DNA of 64,000 bases from PALSA-1006 sp964571195 (GCA_964571195.1 CAZNAD010000001.1:62001-126000), one strand, 5' to 3'; shown: positions 28,255-37,009, numbered from the stretch's first letter. The notes: generated by a model from the letters alone, not told the origin. Numbers and translations are program-made.

Positions 28255-29742
28255 TTAGCGATGCACTTTGGCATCCAGGCCGTCCAGAACCATCTCCGCC
28301 GCGCGCAACACGGCGCGGGCTTTGTTCTGCGTCTCCATCCATTCGCTGTCGGCTACCGAATCGGCCACGATGCCAGCCCCCGCCTGCACGTACAGCGTTT
28401 TGTCCTTCACTACGGCGGTGCGCAGTGCAATCGCCACATCCATGTCGCCGTTGAAGCCGAGGTAGCCCACCGCGCCCGCGTAGATGCCGCGCTTGGATGG
28501 TTCAAGTTCGTCGATGATTTCCATCGCGCGCACTTTCGCGGCACCAGAGACCGTGCCTGCCGGGAAGGTGGCTTTGAGCACGTCCATGGCGGTGAGCTGC
28601 GGCTTGAGTTGCGCTTCGACGTTGGAGACGATGTGCATCACGTGCGAGTAGCGCTCGATGACCATTTTGTCGGTGAGCTTCACCGTACCGTTTTGCGCCA
28701 CGCGGCCGATGTCGTTGCGCCCGAGGTCGATCAGCATCAAGTGCTCGGCCAGCTCTTTCGGGTCGGCCAGCAACTCCTGTTCCAGCGCGGCATCCTGCTG
28801 CGGCGTTTTGCCGCGCGGGCGGGTTCCGGCGATGGGACGTACGGTGACGGTGCTGCCCTCCACGCGCGCCAGAATTTCGGGCGAAGAGCCGACCACATGG
28901 TGGTCACCCATGTCGTAATAGAACATATAGGGCGAGGGGTTGATGCTGCGCAAGGCGCGATACAACGACAGCGGCGAAGCGGGGAAAGGTTGCGACATGC
29001 GTTGCGACAACACCACCTGCATGATGTCGCCGTCGAAAATGTAGTGCTTGGATTTCTCCACCGCCGCCTTGAACGCGGCCTCGCCGAACTCGTACTTTGG
29101 CTCATCGCGTTTGGCTGCGGGGGCGAACGGAATGTTCACCGGCAGACGCATCATGCCGATCAGTTCACGCAGCCTGTCGCGCGCCATCGGGTAGGCGTCG
29201 TCTTGCGCCGGGTCGGCATACACGATGAAGGTGAGCTTACCGGACAGGTTGTCGATCACCGCGAGCTGCTCGGTGAGCATCAGCAAAATATCCGGCGTGC
29301 CGATCACATCTTTCTTCACCGTCTTGGCCAGACGCGGCTCGATATAACGCACTGTGTCGTAGCCGAAATAGCCCGCGAGTCCGCCGGTAAAACGCGGCAA
29401 GCCGGATAGCGGCGCGACTTTGAATTGCGCCTGATAGCGCTCGATGTAGTCCAGCGGATTGGCGGCTTCTTCGGTGGTGTCGCCTGCGGGCGTGGTCAGC
29501 GTGACTTGCTTGCCGCGCACCGTGATGCGGGTATCAGCGGGTAAGCCGATGAACGAGTAGCGCCCGAAACGCTCGCCGCCCTGCACCGATTCGAGCAGAT
29601 AGGAAAAGGGTTTGTTGGCGAGTTTGAGATACAGCGACAGCGGCGTGTCGAGATCGGCGAAAGTCTCCGCGACCAGCGGGATGCGGTTATAGCCTTGCGT
29701 TGCGAGCGCGTGAAATTCTTGTTCGGTGATGGGGGACAGCAT
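28255..29742 (-). CDS. trpE: Anthranilate synthase component I TrpE
   Basis: Converts chorismate to anthranilate. 495 residues. The N-terminal regulatory domain has the tryptophan-binding LLESVQGGERFGRYSFIG. The catalytic domain has RPIAGTRPRGKTPQQDAALE, DLGRNDIGRVA and FPAGTVSGAAKVRAMEIID. The feedback-site LLES motif is intact, so inhibition by tryptophan is expected. The SD AGAGAGG lies just before the ATG, within a possible leader structure. Confidence 0.97.
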   Translation of the reverse strand: MLSPITEQEFHALATQGYNRIPLVAETFADLDTPLSLYLKLANKPFSYLLESVQGGERFGRYSFIGLPADTRITVRGKQVTLTTPAGDTTEEAANPLDYIERYQAQFKVAPLSGLPRFTGGLAGYFGYDTVRYIEPRLAKTVKKDVIGTPDILLMLTEQLAVIDNLSGKLTFIVYADPAQDDAYPMARDRLRELIGMMRLPVNIPFAPAAKRDEPKYEFGEAAFKAAVEKSKHYIFDGDIMQVVLSQRMSQPFPASPLSLYRALRSINPSPYMFYYDMGDHHVVGSSPEILARVEGSTVTVRPIAGTRPRGKTPQQDAALEQELLADPKELAEHLMLIDLGRNDIGRVAQNGTVKLTDKMVIERYSHVMHIVSNVEAQLKPQLTAMDVLKATFPAGTVSGAAKVRAMEIIDELEPSKRGIYAGAVGYLGFNGDMDVAIALRTAVVKDKTLYVQAGAGIVADSVADSEWMETQNKARAVLRAAEMVLDGLDAKVHR

Positions 29743-29746
29743 AAAG

Positions 29747-29837
29747 ACCTCTCTAAATATTTTCGATGGCAGCGGGCGGACGCGCGGTCCGGTGACGCGG
29801 GATCACCATCGCCAATAGTTCGTCGTCGCAGAGAGGT
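29747..29837 (-). promoter_or_regulatory. Possible trpE leader fold sequestering the Shine-Dalgarno
   Basis: In the gph-trpE gap the trpE ribosome-binding site AGAGAGGT (29754-29747, read on the minus strand) has a perfect 8-nt complement ACCTCTCT 75 nt upstream (29837-29830). Between them lie two small hairpins: GGTGA/TCACC (29791-29807) and GGAC/GTCC (29778-29790). The gap holds no short ORF with tandem Trp codons, so it is not a classical attenuator. Regulation by this fold is inference. Confidence 0.35.
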
Positions 29838-29853
29838 TGTTATGTGTCATGGG

Positions 29854-30531
29854 TCAGATACGCCGGATCAGTTTTAATGCGGCGGGCAGGTCGGGAACCA
29901 CTGCATCCAGATCGAGACCTTCCACCGGTTCGCCGTGATTATAACCATAAGGCACGCAAAAAACCGGGCAACCCGCAGCGCGTGCGGCCTGTGTGTCGCT
30001 GAGCGAATCACCGACCAGCAATAATCGCTCTACAGGTACGCCGAAAAATTTGGCTGCATGCAGCAACGGCAACGGGTGGGGTTTCTTTTCGGGCAGCGTG
30101 TCACCCGCCAGCACGATGTCGAAATAATGCGCCAGACCAACCCCCTTCAGTAGCGGCGTTGTATAACGCTCCACCTTGTTGGTGATGCAGCCGAGACGGT
30201 AGCCCGCCGCTTTCATCGCATCCAGTCCGGCCATGACATTGGGGAACGGTTTGCTGTCCAGCAGCAGCGCGGTGTAGTGCCGCTCGAAGATGGGCAGCGC
30301 CCGGTCGAACAGTGCCGCATCCGGCTCGGCATACATATCGCCGGTGAGTGCGCGTTTCACCAGCCAGTGGATGCCGTTGCCGATATAACTCATCAACAAC
30401 GTTTGCGATACGGCGGGGCGACCCATGTCGCGCAACATACGGTTGGCGGACTCCGCCAGTTCCGGCGCGGTGTGCAGCAGCGTACCGTCGAGATCGATGA
30501 CGATGGCGGAGACAGGGATGGGGAAATTCAT
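29854..30531 (-). CDS. gph: Phosphoglycolate phosphatase Gph
   Basis: HAD-superfamily phosphatase that removes 2-phosphoglycolate. 225 residues from ATG 30531 (MNFPIPVSAIVIDLDGTLLH), chosen for its GGAAG site and because the upstream frame enters a repeat. HAD motif I DLDGTLLHT, motif II CITNK, motif III Lys in PEKKPHPLPLL and motif IV LLVGDSLSDTQAA are present. The order rpe-gph-trpE is standard in betaproteobacteria. Confidence 0.94.
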   Translation of the reverse strand: MNFPIPVSAIVIDLDGTLLHTAPELAESANRMLRDMGRPAVSQTLLMSYIGNGIHWLVKRALTGDMYAEPDAALFDRALPIFERHYTALLLDSKPFPNVMAGLDAMKAAGYRLGCITNKVERYTTPLLKGVGLAHYFDIVLAGDTLPEKKPHPLPLLHAAKFFGVPVERLLLVGDSLSDTQAARAAGCPVFCVPYGYNHGEPVEGLDLDAVVPDLPAALKLIRRI

Positions 30532-30546
30532 AACTTCCAAAAATCC

Positions 30547-30655
30547 CACCACAGAGACACGGAGACACAGAGAAAACCAACCTAAGATCAAAACCGATAA
30601 AACGCGATTTGGATTTTGCTTTTGATTTTCTCCGTGCCTCTGTGTCTCTGTGGTG
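30547..30655. repeat. Imperfect 30-bp inverted repeat (REP/MITE-like) between rpe and gph
   Basis: The left arm (30547-30576) begins CACCACAGAGACACGGAGAC and ends AGAGAAAA. The right arm (30626-30655) is its imperfect reverse complement, with a G/A-rich CACCACAGAGACACAGAGGC core. The 49-nt centre is AT-rich. The composition differs from the neighbouring genes. Such CACAGAGACACGGAG repeats occur in many unrelated bacterial genomes; copies here can only be counted with the whole genome. Confidence 0.75.
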
Positions 30656-30667
30656 AATGGTTTTGAC

Positions 30668-31357
30668 TTACTTTTTCACTTTCGCCAACTCGGCGCGCAA
30701 TTCGCCGATGATGGTGTCGTAGTGGTGCTTATCGAGCGGATTGTTTTTGCCGAACACTGCTGAGCCAGCCACAAAGGTATCCACACCCGCTTCGGCCACT
30801 TCCTTGATGTTGGCCGGGCCGACACCGCCGTCGATCTCCAGGCGGCAGTTGTACTTGCCGGCGTCGATCATCGCACGCACCTTGCGCGCCTTATCCAGCA
30901 CGTGAGGGATGAATTTCTGGCCGCCGAAACCGGGGTTTACCGACATCAACAGCACCATGTCCAGCTTGGGCAGTGTGTATTCCAGAATGTCCAGCGGGGT
31001 GGCAGGGTTGAACACCAAACCGGCCTTGCAGCCGCCTTCCTTGATCAGCGCGATGGTACGGTCGATATGTTCGGAAGCTTCCGGGTGGAAGGTGATGTAG
31101 GTGGCACCAGCCTTGGCGAAGTCAGGGATGATGCGGTCAACCGGCTTGACCATCAGATGCACATCGATGGGTGCGGTCACGCCGTGTTTGCGCAGTGCCT
31201 CACACACCAACGGGCCGATGGTCAGGTTGGGCACGTAATGGTTGTCCATCACGTCGAAGTGCACGATGTCCGCGCCGGAGGCGAGCACGTTATCCACTTC
31301 CTCGCCCAGTTTGGCAAAGTTGGCGGAGAGTATCGATGGGGCGATCTGGTAAGTCAT
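30668..31357 (-). CDS. rpe: Ribulose-phosphate 3-epimerase Rpe
   Basis: Interconverts ribulose-5-phosphate and xylulose-5-phosphate in the pentose-phosphate and Calvin cycles. 229 residues, TIM barrel. Metal/catalytic residues are in HFDVMDNHYVPNLTIG, DVHLMV, MSVNPGFGGQKFI and LEIDGGVG. It heads the run toward gph and trpEGD, separated from gph by the inverted-repeat element. Confidence 0.97.
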   Translation of the reverse strand: MTYQIAPSILSANFAKLGEEVDNVLASGADIVHFDVMDNHYVPNLTIGPLVCEALRKHGVTAPIDVHLMVKPVDRIIPDFAKAGATYITFHPEASEHIDRTIALIKEGGCKAGLVFNPATPLDILEYTLPKLDMVLLMSVNPGFGGQKFIPHVLDKARKVRAMIDAGKYNCRLEIDGGVGPANIKEVAEAGVDTFVAGSAVFGKNNPLDKHHYDTIIGELRAELAKVKK

Positions 31358-31469
31358 GGTTATTGATCCTTAAAGGGTTTGAATTTTGGACGTGCATTCT
31401 AACTGAAACGGCGCTCGGTACGGCTGCGAAAGGTAGGGCAAACGGGAATGCGCATACCGACCTGGAATC

Positions 31470-31546
31470 TGGTCGGAGTGAGAGGATTCGAACCTCCGAC
31501 CCCTGCGTCCCGAACGCAGTGCTCTACCAGGCTGAGCCACACTCCG
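31470..31546 (-). tRNA. tRNA-Pro (CGG)
   Basis: A 77-nt cloverleaf read on the minus strand. Acceptor CGGAGTG/CACTCCG, D arm GCTC...GAGC, anticodon stem CTGCG/CGCAG with loop TTCGGGA (anticodon CGG), T arm GGAGG-TTCGAAT-CCTCT, and 3' CCA encoded at 31472-31470. It lies 11 nt after the ispB stop and may be processed from that transcript. Confidence 0.97.
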
Positions 31547-31557
31547 AATTCTTCAAA

Positions 31558-32526
31558 CTAGGCTTGCCGCGAGGCAGCGAGCCGGGCCAATTCTAACAAA
31601 GATTCTTTGTATTGAGTATCGGGGAACTCAGCGAGCTGCGCGCAGGCCAGCTCTGCCTCGCGCTGCGCCTGCTGTCTGGTGTAGTCCAGTGCCCCGGTCT
31701 GTTGCACGATCTGCAGCACCTCGTCGAAACGACCGATGTCGCCCTGCTCGATGGCAGCGCGGATCACCGCCGCCTGTTCCGGTGTGCCGTGCTGCATGGC
31801 ATAGATCAGCGGCAGCGTTGGCTTGCCCTCGGCCAGATCGTCGCCCAGATTCTTGCCGATCTCTTCCGCGTTGCCGGAATAATCCAGCACATCGTCCACC
31901 AACTGGAATGCTGTGCCCAGATGCATGCCGTAACGCGCGGCGGCCTGTTCCAGAGGCTGGTCCTGTGCGGCGAGGATGGCACCCAGACGCATCGCCGCTT
32001 CGAACAACTTCGCCGTCTTGCGATGGATCACGCGCAGATAGTTGGCGGCGTCCACATCGGCATCGTTGCAATTGAGCAACTGCAACACCTCGCCCTCGGC
32101 GATGAGATTGGTCGCATCCGCCAGCGTCTGCATGATGCGCATATCGTTCGCGTCCACCATCATCTGGAAGGCGCGCGAATACAAGAAGTCTCCCACCAGC
32201 ACGCTGGCGGCGTTGCCGAACAGCGCATTCGCCGTCTCGCGCCCGCGCCGCAACTCCGACTCGTCCACCACATCGTCGTGCAGCAGTGTGGCGGTATGGA
32301 TGAACTCGACCACGGCGGCCAGCTCGTGATGGCGTGTGCCCTGGTAGTCGAATGCCCGTGCCGACAGGATGACCAGTGCCGGGCGCATGCGTTTGCCGCC
32401 GCTATTGATGATGTATTCGCCGACCTGGTTGACCAGCACCACATCGGACTGCAAACGGGAACGGATCACCTGATCCACGGCTGCCATATCCGCCGCGAGC
32501 AATTGGTTGAGATTGTCTAGAGACAC
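31558..32526 (-). CDS. ispB: Octaprenyl-diphosphate synthase IspB
   Basis: Trans-prenyltransferase that builds the ubiquinone side chain. 322 residues from GTG 32526, with AGGA upstream. First Asp-rich motif LLHDDVVDESELRRG and second FQLVDDVLDYSG are present, as are GGKRMRPALV and KTAKLFEAAMR. The residue before the first motif is small (Ala-Thr), fitting a long-chain product. With ubiA and ubiC in this window it points to ubiquinone synthesis. Confidence 0.94.
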   Translation of the reverse strand: MSLDNLNQLLAADMAAVDQVIRSRLQSDVVLVNQVGEYIINSGGKRMRPALVILSARAFDYQGTRHHELAAVVEFIHTATLLHDDVVDESELRRGRETANALFGNAASVLVGDFLYSRAFQMMVDANDMRIMQTLADATNLIAEGEVLQLLNCNDADVDAANYLRVIHRKTAKLFEAAMRLGAILAAQDQPLEQAAARYGMHLGTAFQLVDDVLDYSGNAEEIGKNLGDDLAEGKPTLPLIYAMQHGTPEQAAVIRAAIEQGDIGRFDEVLQIVQQTGALDYTRQQAQREAELACAQLAEFPDTQYKESLLELARLAASRQA

Positions 32527-32635
32527 TGCCTATCCTGAAATGTGTAGTGAAAAACCCAAGGCGCGTTGACCGCGCTCTCTAAATCGAACGCCCATTGTCG
32601 CATAAACCCGATATTCGGGATAACCCCCGCCTAGG

Positions 32636-33904
32636 CTAAGACGGCCGGGGTCCGGCGTTGCGCCACACATACCAGCCGATGGCAACGCCCAGCACACTTA
32701 ATGCCCCCACATAATGCGCCGGAGCCAGCTTGTCCAAAGGCAGCAATAGACTTACCAGCACCGGGGTTAAACCGCCGAACACCGCATACGCCACGTTGTA
32801 AGAGAACGACAAGCCGGAGAAACGCACAGCGGCGGGAAAAGCCTGCACCGCCATGCCGGGAATCACCCCGATCACCCCGACGAAGAATCCGCACAGCGCA
32901 TACAACGCATTGATGTTCTGCGGTGCCACGGCCATCTGCTGGTAGAACAAAGCCGAAGTTGTGCCCAGCATCACACAGCCCAGCATCAACACCCGCCCCG
33001 CGCCGAAACGGTCCGCTGCCGCGCCGAAGGCGATGCAGCCGATGCTCAGGAACACCGTCGCGATACTGTTGGCCTGCAACGCGACCGCAGCCGGGATGGC
33101 ATACAACTTCTGCACCAGCGTCGGCGTCATCAGGATCATCACCACGATGGCGGCGGATAACAGCCAAGTCATCAGCATCGTGAGGATCACCGCCGGGCGA
33201 TGCTCGCGCACTACCTTGCGCAACGGCAGCTCGTTCGCCAGCTCCTGGCGGGCTTGCAACTCCTTGAACACCGGCGTCTCGTGCAGCCACTGGCGCAACC
33301 ACACCGCGAACAGCCCAAACACCCCGCCGAGGATGAACGGCACGCGCCAGCCGTCGGCCAGCACTTCCGCCGGGCTGTATAACGTGTTGATCGTCATCGC
33401 CACCAGCGAACCCAGCAAGATGCCGCCGGTCAGCCCCGCCGTCAGTGTGCCGCAGGCAAAACCCACATGGCGCGGCGGCACATGCTCCGACACAAACACC
33501 CATGCCCCCGGCACCTCGCCGCCGATGGCCGCGCCCTGCAATACGCGCAAGGCCAGCAACAACAGCGGAGCCCAAATGCCGATGCTCGCGTAAGTCGGTA
33601 ACAGACCGATTGCCAACGTGGGCAAGGCCATCAATAAGATGCTCAGCATGAACATGCGCTTGCGCCCCAGCAGATCGCCGAAATGCGCCATCACGATGCC
33701 GCCCAGCGGCCGCGCCAAATAACCCGCCGCAAAGATGCCAAAGGTCTGCACCTGACGCAGCCAGTCCGGCATGTCGGGCGGAAAGAACAACTGTCCGATC
33801 ACCACCGCAAAGAACACGAAGATGATGAAATCGTAAAACTCCAGCGCCCCGCCGAGGGCGGCCAGCAGCAGGGTTTTGTAGTCTTGGCGGGTGAGCGCGC
33901 GCAT
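32636..33904 (-). CDS. MFS transporter, metabolite:H+ symporter (MHS) family
   Basis: Twelve-TM inner-membrane transporter of about 422 residues from ATG 33904 (a TTG at 33919 is the alternative). MHS-family features: GGALEFYDFIIFVFFA in TM1, ARPLGGIVMAHFGDLLGRKR (MFS motif between TM2 and TM3), and RVLQGAAIGGEVPGAWVFVS in TM4. Relatives carry organic acids, proline/betaine or shikimate; the substrate cannot be read here. No metabolic gene is adjacent. Confidence 0.9.
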   Translation of the reverse strand: MRALTRQDYKTLLLAALGGALEFYDFIIFVFFAVVIGQLFFPPDMPDWLRQVQTFGIFAAGYLARPLGGIVMAHFGDLLGRKRMFMLSILLMALPTLAIGLLPTYASIGIWAPLLLLALRVLQGAAIGGEVPGAWVFVSEHVPPRHVGFACGTLTAGLTGGILLGSLVAMTINTLYSPAEVLADGWRVPFILGGVFGLFAVWLRQWLHETPVFKELQARQELANELPLRKVVREHRPAVILTMLMTWLLSAAIVVMILMTPTLVQKLYAIPAAVALQANSIATVFLSIGCIAFGAAADRFGAGRVLMLGCVMLGTTSALFYQQMAVAPQNINALYALCGFFVGVIGVIPGMAVQAFPAAVRFSGLSFSYNVAYAVFGGLTPVLVSLLLPLDKLAPAHYVGALSVLGVAIGWYVWRNAGPRPS

Positions 33905-34025
33905 AAACGGTCTTTTCAAATTGAGCGAGGCGGCGATTTTAATTCATTGCGCGGGTTAAGGATGGCGATTCAACAGGTTGTTGCGGCAATCGTTATCTTG
34001 CAGCTGACATTAAGGGCGATGACGC

Positions 34026-34306
34026 TCACCTCCAGAAGGACTTTGTATTTTTGTTGGGCATTGCCCAAAACAGGGGAGGTGAAAATGTATGACTGTCTTC
34101 AACTAAGCTCAATCAAGGCGAGCGGAATTGGTCGCTTTAATAATGTGGCGGCCTCTCGTTCGCAGGCATTCCCCCGTTGCCCGCTTCTTCCAGTGCTTCG
34201 ATGTGTCTTGCGAGTGAGGCGCAGATCGCTTCGAGCCGTTCGATTTTTTGCTGCTGCTGATACACCGTTTTGTTTAGCTCTTCGGTCAGGTCTTCCAGTA
34301 AGGTGA
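34026..34306 (+). other. Structured leader and doubtful small ORF (34085-34306)
   Basis: A strong ribosome-binding site (GGGGAGGTG, 34073-34081) precedes ATG 34085, opening a 73-codon frame. TCACCTCC at 34026-34033 is an exact complement of GGAGGTGA at 34075-34082, and a hairpin TTGGGC-ATT-GCCCAA lies between, so the site could be masked. The peptide (MYDCLQLSSIKASGIGRFNN...) matches nothing I know. Its second half lies opposite slyX and is probably chance. The coding status is doubtful. Confidence 0.25.
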
Positions 34307-34343
34307 TCTTGGATTCGAGGTTGATGAGGCGTTCTTCATTCAT
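34137..34343 (-). CDS. slyX: SlyX family protein
   Basis: A 68-residue coiled-coil protein: LINLESKITLLEDLTEELNK and QQQQKIERLEAICASL heptads, ending in PPHY, the SlyX C-terminal signature. AGGATCACCCC precedes the ATG. The family is widespread in proteobacteria, but its molecular role is unknown despite the name (found near slyD in E. coli). Confidence 0.9.
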   Translation of the reverse strand: MNEERLINLESKITLLEDLTEELNKTVYQQQQKIERLEAICASLARHIEALEEAGNGGMPANERPPHY

Positions 34344-34434
34344 GGGGTGATCCTGCGGCTGGTGAGGGCGGGCATTCTAGCGCGGGAGGACGGCTTGCAC
34401 TCGGAGAACATGCCGGAAAGGCGACAGACTGAAT

Positions 34435-34574
34435 GTTAAGGAAGGTCTGATTAAGTCCGTTCGTGGTGAGTATTTTCCGTTCGCCCCCTCGATACATCGC
34501 GCAAGCGCGACACTCGGGACGAACGGAAAATGTATCGAACCATGGTGTTCGGACTTAATCAGACCTTCCTTAAC
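34435..34574. repeat. 140-bp palindromic element with 25-bp perfect terminal inverted repeats
   Basis: The terminal arms are exact reverse complements: 34435-34459 (GTTAAGGAAGGTCTGATTAA then GTCCG) and 34550-34574. Inside are ATTTTCCGTTCG (34471-34482) with its reverse complement near 34520-34531, and TCGCGC-AA-GCGCGA at the centre. No ORF. This looks like a non-autonomous MITE or composite REP and fills most of the 333-nt slyX-hemA gap. Confidence 0.85.
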
Positions 34575-34634
34575 GGGTTTATCCCTGTTTGCGCTGTATC
34601 GCCGCGCCCATTTCGCCCCCCGCCCGATTGACGC

Positions 34635-34640
34635 TATAAT
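34635..34640 (+). promoter_or_regulatory. Possible -10 element for hemA
   Basis: TATAAT lies 36 nt before the hemA ATG. The hexamer 17 nt upstream (TTCGCC) is a poor -35, so this is a tentative call. Confidence 0.35.
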
Positions 34641-34676
34641 CCGCCCCCCGAATCAACCTGCTTTCGAGCTAGCGCA

Positions 34677-35930
34677 ATGCATTTATTCGCTTTTGGCCTA
34701 AATCACCAGACTGCCCCGCTCGAGGTGCGCGAGCAGCTCGCGTTCAATGTGGACGGGATGGATTCGGCTTTGCGCGATCTGGTGGGCAACGGCGCGGCCA
34801 AAGAGGCGACCATCCTTTCCACCTGCAACCGCACCGAGGTGTATTGCAGCACCAACGCGCCGACGCAGGCGATAGACTGGCTGGCGACTTACCACCAGCT
34901 TCCCGCCAACGACATCAAACCGTACATCTACCAGTTGCCGCAGGAGCAGGCGGTCAAACACGCTTTCCGCGTGGCGAGCGGGCTGGATTCGATGGTGCTG
35001 GGCGAGCCGCAGATCCTGGGGCAGATGAAGCAGGCGGTGCGTCAGGCCGAACAGGCGGGCACGCTGGGTTTCCTGCTGCACAAATTATTTCAGCGCACCT
35101 TCTCCGTCGCCAAAGATGTGCGCACGCAGACCGAGATCGGCGCGAACCTGGTGTCGATGGCGGCGGCGGCAGTGAAACTGGCCGAGCGTATCTTCCCCTC
35201 TATCGAGGAGCAGCGTGTGCTGTTTATCGGCGCGGGCGAGATGATCGAATTGAACGCGGTGCACTTCGCGGCGCGCAATCCCAAACACATCACCGTGGCC
35301 AACCGCACGCTGGATCGCGCGCAGACGTTGGCGCGCCGGATCAACGGCCATGCCATCACGCTGAACGAATTGCCCGACCAGCTGGCGCACCACGACATCA
35401 TCGTTTCCTGCACCGCCAGCCAGTTGCCTATCCTTGGCAAGGGTATGGTGGAGCGCGCGCTCAAGGCGCGTAAACACCGTCCCCTGTTCATTGTCGACTT
35501 GGCGGTGCCGCGCGATGTGGAAAAAGAAGTGGCCGAGCTGGACGATGTTTTCCTTTATACCGTGGACGACCTCGCCGAGGTGGTGCGCGACGGTCTGGAT
35601 GCGCGCCAGGGGGCGGTGAAAGAAGCCGAAGTCATCATCGATTCCGGCGTGAGCGAGTTCCTGCACTGGATGGAGTCGCGCGAAGTGGTGCCGACCATAC
35701 GCACATTGCGCGACCATGCCGAGCGGCAGCGCCGCAGCGAGATGGAAAAAGCGCTGCGTCTGCTGGCCAAGGGCGAGTCGCCGGAGAAGGTGCTGGAATC
35801 TTTTGGCAACGCGCTGACCAATAAATTCCTGCATGCGCCGACACAGACACTGAACCAGGCGCAAGCCGCCGAACGTGAAGCGCTGCTGGATGCCGTGCAC
35901 CGCATCTACCACCTGCATACCCCCGAATGA
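34677..35930 (+). CDS. hemA: Glutamyl-tRNA reductase HemA
   Basis: First committed step of C5 heme synthesis: glutamyl-tRNA to glutamate-1-semialdehyde. 417 residues. Catalytic Cys in LSTCNRTEVYC, substrate loop GLDSMVLGEPQILGQMK, NADPH motif LFIGAGEMIELNAVHFAARN and the C-terminal dimerisation helix. ATG at 34677 gives MHLFAFGLNHQTAPLEVREQ, the family N-terminus. The stop overlaps the prfA start as ATGA. Confidence 0.97.
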   Translation: MHLFAFGLNHQTAPLEVREQLAFNVDGMDSALRDLVGNGAAKEATILSTCNRTEVYCSTNAPTQAIDWLATYHQLPANDIKPYIYQLPQEQAVKHAFRVASGLDSMVLGEPQILGQMKQAVRQAEQAGTLGFLLHKLFQRTFSVAKDVRTQTEIGANLVSMAAAAVKLAERIFPSIEEQRVLFIGAGEMIELNAVHFAARNPKHITVANRTLDRAQTLARRINGHAITLNELPDQLAHHDIIVSCTASQLPILGKGMVERALKARKHRPLFIVDLAVPRDVEKEVAELDDVFLYTVDDLAEVVRDGLDARQGAVKEAEVIIDSGVSEFLHWMESREVVPTIRTLRDHAERQRRSEMEKALRLLAKGESPEKVLESFGNALTNKFLHAPTQTLNQAQAAEREALLDAVHRIYHLHTPE

Positions 35931-37009
35931 AACCCAGTATCGCCGCCAAACTCGCCCAGCTCGCCGAGCGGCTGGACGAGGTGAACACGCTGTTGAGCAG
36001 CGAGGACGCGACGCGCGATATGGACGGCTTCCGCAAGCTGAACCGTGAGCGCACCGAGATCGAGCCGGTGGTGGCTTTGTTCCATGCCTATCAGGCTTGC
36101 GAGTCCGACATCGCCACGGCACAGGAGATGGCGGGCGATCCCGAGATGCGCGAATTCGCAGATGCCGAGATCAAGGCCGGGCGCGAGAAGCTGGAACAAC
36201 TCGAAGTCGAATTGCAGAAACAACTGCTGCCGAAAGACCCCAACGACGAACGCAACGTGTTCCTCGAAGTGCGCGCCGGAACGGGCGGTGACGAGGCGGC
36301 CATCTTTGCGGGCGATATCTTCCGCATGTACACCCGTTTTGCCGAGCGTCGCCGCTGGCAGGTGGAGGTCATCTCCGAGAGCTTGGGCGAGATGGGCGGT
36401 TACAAAGAAGTCATCGCGCGTATCGTGGGGCAGGGCGCGTATTCGGTGCTCAAGTTCGAGTCCGGCGCGCACCGCGTGCAGCGCGTGCCCGCCACCGAGA
36501 CGCAGGGTCGCATCCACACTTCCGCCTGTACCGTGGCTATCCTGCCCGAGGCGGACGAGGTGGGCGAGGTGGAACTGAACCCCGCCGATCTGCGTATCGA
36601 CACCTTCCGCGCATCCGGCGCGGGCGGCCAGCACATCAACAAGACCGACTCCGCAGTGCGTATCACCCACCTGCCGACAGGTACCGTGGTGGAGTGTCAG
36701 GACGGGCGTTCGCAGCACCAGAACAAGGCGCAGGCGCTGCGCGTGCTGGCCGCCCGCATCAAGGACAAGCAGGAGCAGGAGGCGCACAGCAAGATCGCCG
36801 CCGAGCGTAAGTCGCTGGTCGGCAGCGGCGACCGTTCCGAGCGCATCCGCACCTACAATTTCCCGCAGGGACGTGTCACCGACCACCGCATCAATCTCAC
36901 GCTGTACAAGATGGATCACATCATGGACGGCGATATCAGCGAGCTGACCAATGCGCTGATGGCCGAACATCAGGCCGAGCAATTGGCGGCGCTGGCCGAG
37001 GAACGATGA
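35927..37009 (+). CDS. prfA: Peptide chain release factor 1 (PrfA)
   Basis: Releases peptides at UAA and UAG. 360 residues, full length. The GGQ loop is GAGGQHINKTDSAVRITH; the PxT-type codon-recognition tripeptide region is RVPATETQGRIHTSACTVAI. It overlaps hemA by 4 nt. In most relatives prmC, which methylates the GGQ glutamine, follows directly; here a cyclase gene intervenes. Confidence 0.97.
   Translation: MKPSIAAKLAQLAERLDEVNTLLSSEDATRDMDGFRKLNRERTEIEPVVALFHAYQACESDIATAQEMAGDPEMREFADAEIKAGREKLEQLEVELQKQLLPKDPNDERNVFLEVRAGTGGDEAAIFAGDIFRMYTRFAERRRWQVEVISESLGEMGGYKEVIARIVGQGAYSVLKFESGAHRVQRVPATETQGRIHTSACTVAILPEADEVGEVELNPADLRIDTFRASGAGGQHINKTDSAVRITHLPTGTVVECQDGRSQHQNKAQALRVLAARIKDKQEQEAHSKIAAERKSLVGSGDRSERIRTYNFPQGRVTDHRINLTLYKMDHIMDGDISELTNALMAEHQAEQLAALAEER

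Noticed and set aside
29743..29853. Classical trp attenuator with leader peptide
   Set aside because: No short ORF with tandem TGG codons on the minus strand.
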